Positions 61,411 through 64,000 of a stretch of DNA of 64,000 nt are shown here, piece by piece. This DNA is from Motiliproteus sp965230735 (GTDB lineage Bacteria > Pseudomonadota > Gammaproteobacteria > Pseudomonadales > Balneatricaceae). Position 1 is the first letter of the stretch, and every line of letters starts with the position of its first letter. Position numbers and translations under genes: made by a program. Location: the NCBI RefSeq assembly GCF_965230735.1, contig NZ_OZ246016.1, forward strand, positions 1,860,001 through 1,924,000. Direction: 5' to 3'. The notes beneath the pieces are model-generated. The model made no database searches. It worked only from the letters and a program-made list of their open reading frames with translations, and had not been told where the DNA came from.

Positions 61411-61556
61411 TGTTATTCTCCAGATTCGCCTGGAACTCCGATGCAGGCGAGTGGTTTGTTCAACCCTTTTCAACCGTGGTTGGTTGTCGGGTAATGATAC
61501 GGTTAACCGCCCCGATCGATATGAGGTGGATCAATCGGGGCGGTATCCACGGCCGG

Positions 61557-62411
61557 TTAGTTAAACACCACCGTCTTATTGCCGTGGACCAGAATTCGGT
61601 CTTCCAGATGGGCGCGCAGGCCCCGGGCCAGCACGGTCTTTTCGACGTCTTTACCCAGACGGACCAGGTCTTCGACGTTGTCGCTGTGGGTCACCCGGGC
61701 CACGTCCTGGTCGATGATCGGCCCTTCGTCGAGCTGCTCGGTGACGTAGTGACAGGTGGCACCGATCAGTTTGACCCCGCGGCGTGAGGCCTGGTGATAA
61801 GGCTTGGCACCGATAAAGGAGGGCAGGAAGCTGTGGTGGATGTTGATCACCTGATGGCGGTATTTCTCGCACAGCGCCTGCGGCAGGATCTGCATGTAGC
61901 GCGCCAGCACCACGCAGTCGGCATTGTACTCATCCACCAGAGCCTCGACCTGGGCAAAACCCGGCGCCTTGTCGTCCTTGTCGATCACCACGTGGTGGAA
62001 GGGGATGCCATACCACTCAACCAGTCCGCGCATATCGTCGTGGTTGGAGATGACGCAGGGAATATCGCAGTGCAGGTCGCCGCTCTTCCAGCGATCCAGC
62101 AGATCCGACAGGCAGTGGCTGCCCTTACTGGCCATCAGGATCACCCGCTTGGGCCGGTGGTTGTCCACCAGACGGATGTTCATGCTGCACTCTTTGGCTA
62201 GCGGATCGAGCTTGGCTTGCAGCTCGTCGATACCGAATGGCAGCGAGTCGGCCTGGATTTCAAAGCGGGAGAAGAACCAGTTGCTCTCCTGATCGGAGTG
62301 GTGCGCCGCTTCGGAGATCCAGCCGCCGTTGCTGGTGATCACTTCGCCGACGCGGGTAACAATACCGACCCGATCAGGGCAGTCGAGAATTAATCGATAG
62401 GTGTGGTTCAT
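61557..62411 (-). CDS. purU: formyltetrahydrofolate deformylase
   Basis: A 284-residue PurU with an N-terminal ACT regulatory domain (LILDCPDRVGIVTRVGEVI) and a C-terminal formyltransferase fold: RVILMASKGSHCLSDLLDRW, CVISNHDDMRGLVEWYGIPF, LARYMQILP, INIHHSFLPSFIGAKPYHQA and IGATCHYVTEQLDEGPIIDQ with the catalytic Asp. It hydrolyses 10-formyl-THF to formate and THF, which here feeds the fds formate dehydrogenase. It lies 146 bases before the demethylase, same strand. Confidence 0.96.
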   Translation of the reverse strand: MNHTYRLILDCPDRVGIVTRVGEVITSNGGWISEAAHHSDQESNWFFSRFEIQADSLPFGIDELQAKLDPLAKECSMNIRLVDNHRPKRVILMASKGSHCLSDLLDRWKSGDLHCDIPCVISNHDDMRGLVEWYGIPFHHVVIDKDDKAPGFAQVEALVDEYNADCVVLARYMQILPQALCEKYRHQVINIHHSFLPSFIGAKPYHQASRRGVKLIGATCHYVTEQLDEGPIIDQDVARVTHSDNVEDLVRLGKDVEKTVLARGLRAHLEDRILVHGNKTVVFN

Positions 62412-62421
62412 GGCGTTCTCC

Positions 62422-63372
62422 TCAAGCGAGCTGTTGGTCTAGTTCGGGGACGGCCTCGAACAGGTCGGCAACCAGACCGTAGTCGGCGACCTGGAAGATC
62501 GGGGCTTCTTCATCTTTGTTGATCGCGACGATTACCTTGGAATCCTTCATCCCGGCCAGGTGCTGAATCGCACCGGAGATGCCGACGGCGATATAGAGGT
62601 CCGGGGCGACGATCTTGCCGGTCTGGCCGACCTGCATATCGTTGGGCACGAAACCGGAGTCAACCGCGGCGCGGGAGGCACCGACGGCGGCGCCGAGCTT
62701 GTCGGCCACCTGTTCCAGCATCGGGAAGTTATCGCCACTCTGCATGCCACGGCCGCCGGAGATGGTGATCCGGGCGGAGGTGAGTTCGGGACGGTCGGAT
62801 TGACTGACCTCTTCGCTGATAAAGCGAGACCTGCCGCTATCGCTGATCCCATCAAGTGTTTGCTGCGGTGCTTCGCCACCTTCGGCATCGACCGCCGAGA
62901 AGGCCGAGCCACGGACGGTGATGACCTTGATGGCATCCTGGCTCTGTACCGTGGCCAGGGCGTTACCGGCGTAGATCGGCCGCACAAAGGTATCGGCGCT
63001 GACCACTTCGACGATGTCGGATACCTGAGCGACATCCAGCAGCGCGGCAGCGCGGGGCAGCAGGTTCTTGCCGTTGGTGGTGGCGCTGGCCAGCAGGTGA
63101 CTGGTGCCTTGCTGTTGGCACAGTTCGGCCAGCAGCGGGGCCAGGTTTTCCGGCAGCTGCTGGGCCAGGGGTTCGCAATCGGCGACCAGCACTTTGTCCA
63201 CGCAAGGGATGGCCGAGGCTTGAGCTGCTGCGGCCTGGCACTGGTGACCGGCAACCAGCAGTTGAATCTCGCTACCGGTGGCGGATTTCAGCTCAACCGC
63301 CGCTTGCAGGGCGTTGAGGGTGGCGTCTTTGAGTTGCGCGTTATCGTGTTCGGCAATGACCAGGATAGACAT
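62422..63372 (-). CDS. etfA: electron transfer flavoprotein alpha subunit
   Basis: A 316-residue EtfA. The C-terminal FAD-binding domain has SGGRGMQSGDNFPMLEQVAD near 205, GASRAAVDSGFVPNDMQVGQ near 233, KIVAPDLYIAVGISGAIQHL near 255 and the ending NKDEEAPIFQVADYGLVADL. It passes electrons from flavin dehydrogenases to the quinone pool. Its ATG overlaps the etfB stop (TAATG), and purU follows 10 bases later, so it is co-transcribed with the demethylation genes and probably dedicated to them. Confidence 0.96.
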   Translation of the reverse strand: MSILVIAEHDNAQLKDATLNALQAAVELKSATGSEIQLLVAGHQCQAAAAQASAIPCVDKVLVADCEPLAQQLPENLAPLLAELCQQQGTSHLLASATTNGKNLLPRAAALLDVAQVSDIVEVVSADTFVRPIYAGNALATVQSQDAIKVITVRGSAFSAVDAEGGEAPQQTLDGISDSGRSRFISEEVSQSDRPELTSARITISGGRGMQSGDNFPMLEQVADKLGAAVGASRAAVDSGFVPNDMQVGQTGKIVAPDLYIAVGISGAIQHLAGMKDSKVIVAINKDEEAPIFQVADYGLVADLFEAVPELDQQLA

Positions 63373-64000
63373 TAGATGACCCCCGCTTCGAGTTTCAGTT
63401 TGCTGACCAGTTCGGCGACGTCGGCGACTTTAATGCCGGCTTCACGTTCGGGCGGTGTAGTGACCTTGAGGGTGGTCAGGCGGGGCTGGGTATCGATACC
63501 CAGCTCCTCCGGGGAGGTGGTGTCCAGCGGCTTGCGCTTGGCCTTCATGATGTTGGGCAGTGACGCGTAGCGGGGCTCGTTCAGGCGCAGATCGGTGGTA
63601 ACGATGGCCGGCAGTTTCAGATCGACCTGTTGCAGGCCGCCGTCGACTTCGCGGGTAACCCGGGCTTCGTCGCCGTCAATCTTCAGCTCCGAGGCGAAGG
63701 TGCCCTGGGGACGATCGGTCAGCGCGGCCAGCATCTGGCCGGTCTGGTTGTTGTCACCGTCGATGGACTGCTTGCCGAGGATGATCAGCTCCGGCTGCTC
63801 GTTGTCGGCGACGGCTTTGAGGGTTTTGGCTATCGCCAGCGGTTCCAGCTGCTGCTCGGTTTTCACCAGCAGGGCACGATCGGCCCCCAGTGCCAGAGCG
63901 GTGCGCAGAACTTCCTGGCAGGCCTCGGAACCCACGCTGACCGCCACAACTTCGTCGGCATCGCCGCGCTCTTTCAGTCGAATCGCTTCCTCTACCGCAA
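63372..64000 (-). CDS. etfB: electron transfer flavoprotein beta subunit, C-terminal part (start outside window)
   Basis: The last 209 residues of EtfB; the frame stays open to the window edge. Family blocks: AVEEAIRLKERGDADEVVAV, LGADRALLV, LIILGKQSIDGDNNQTGQML (AMP/FAD contact), LPAIVTTDLRLNEPRYASLP and NIMKAKRKPLD. A GTG-like start at 63947 is internal. Its stop overlaps the etfA start. Confidence 0.95.
   Translation of the reverse strand, partial: AVEEAIRLKERGDADEVVAVSVGSEACQEVLRTALALGADRALLVKTEQQLEPLAIAKTLKAVADNEQPELIILGKQSIDGDNNQTGQMLAALTDRPQGTFASELKIDGDEARVTREVDGGLQQVDLKLPAIVTTDLRLNEPRYASLPNIMKAKRKPLDTTSPEELGIDTQPRLTTLKVTTPPEREAGIKVADVAELVSKLKLEAGVI

Overview
The window looks like a chromosomal segment of a marine-type gammaproteobacterium, probably Oceanospirillales-like. 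This is inferred from the gene content: taurine:pyruvate aminotransferase with a MocR regulator, dimethylglycine/sarcosine-type demethylation linked to an NAD-dependent formate dehydrogenase, aerobic CobS/CobT, DUF3461 proteins and two diguanylate cyclases. The backbone is moderately GC-rich with dense coding. The 33-37 kb and 50.4-51.6 kb stretches are visibly AT-richer. I see no rRNA, tRNA or CRISPR array.

Layout. (1) 1-3.3 kb: the end of a valine-degradation operon (acyl-CoA dehydrogenase, enoyl-CoA hydratase, 3-hydroxyisobutyryl-CoA hydrolase, 3-hydroxyisobutyrate dehydrogenase). (2) 3.4-5.3 kb, minus strand: a three-gene bufferin-type RiPP operon (Cys-rich exported precursor, DUF692/MNIO oxidase, DUF2063 partner). 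(3) 5.7-16.3 kb: small unknown proteins, a PAS-GGDEF cyclase, a LemA/M48 protease pair, endonuclease IV, a membrane/TPR cluster, a nuclease-fold protein, GNAT and radical SAM proteins. (4) 16.4-18.5 kb: thiC under a TPP riboswitch; thiS and thiG lie separately at 41.1-42.2 kb. (5) 19-31.5 kb: solute-binding proteins, one paired with a HAMP-PAS-PAS-GGDEF cyclase, a C39-fold protein, a cupin, AraC, an AhpD-like protein, CobT/CobS, a YeiH-type transporter and an aldehyde dehydrogenase. (6) 33.1-37.1 kb: an integron-type cassette array (four plus-strand genes with attC sites) with no integrase. One attC is split by an IS110-family element. A structured repeat, also present at 29.6 kb, lies in the 3' part of the last cassette. 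(7) 37.1-43 kb: small membrane proteins, a cytochrome c / cytochrome b pair, DUF3461 and a binding protein. (8) 42.6-51.6 kb: tpa and tauR, a TPR protein, then small membrane proteins and a channel-like protein among long composite repeats. (9) 51.6-64 kb, minus strand: fdsGBA-fdhD, folD, an FAD/GcvT demethylating dehydrogenase, purU and etfAB.

Function as a system. Region 9 reads as a complete methyl-oxidation route. A methylated amine loses its methyl group as 5,10-methylene-THF, with electrons likely going to ETF. FolD then makes 10-formyl-THF, PurU releases formate, and the Fds complex oxidises formate to CO2 with NADH. Together with taurine and valine catabolism this suggests growth on marine osmolytes and amino acids.

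The least explained signals are: the bufferin operon; a two-copy, about 270-285 bp element with terminal inverted repeats whose helices differ by compensatory changes; two intergenic hairpin strings at 2.3 and 58.9 kb that begin and end with the same kind of hairpin; the IS110 element in an attC, whose leader folds around a 9-nt match to its target; and a family of composite X-Y repeats around 44-50 kb.
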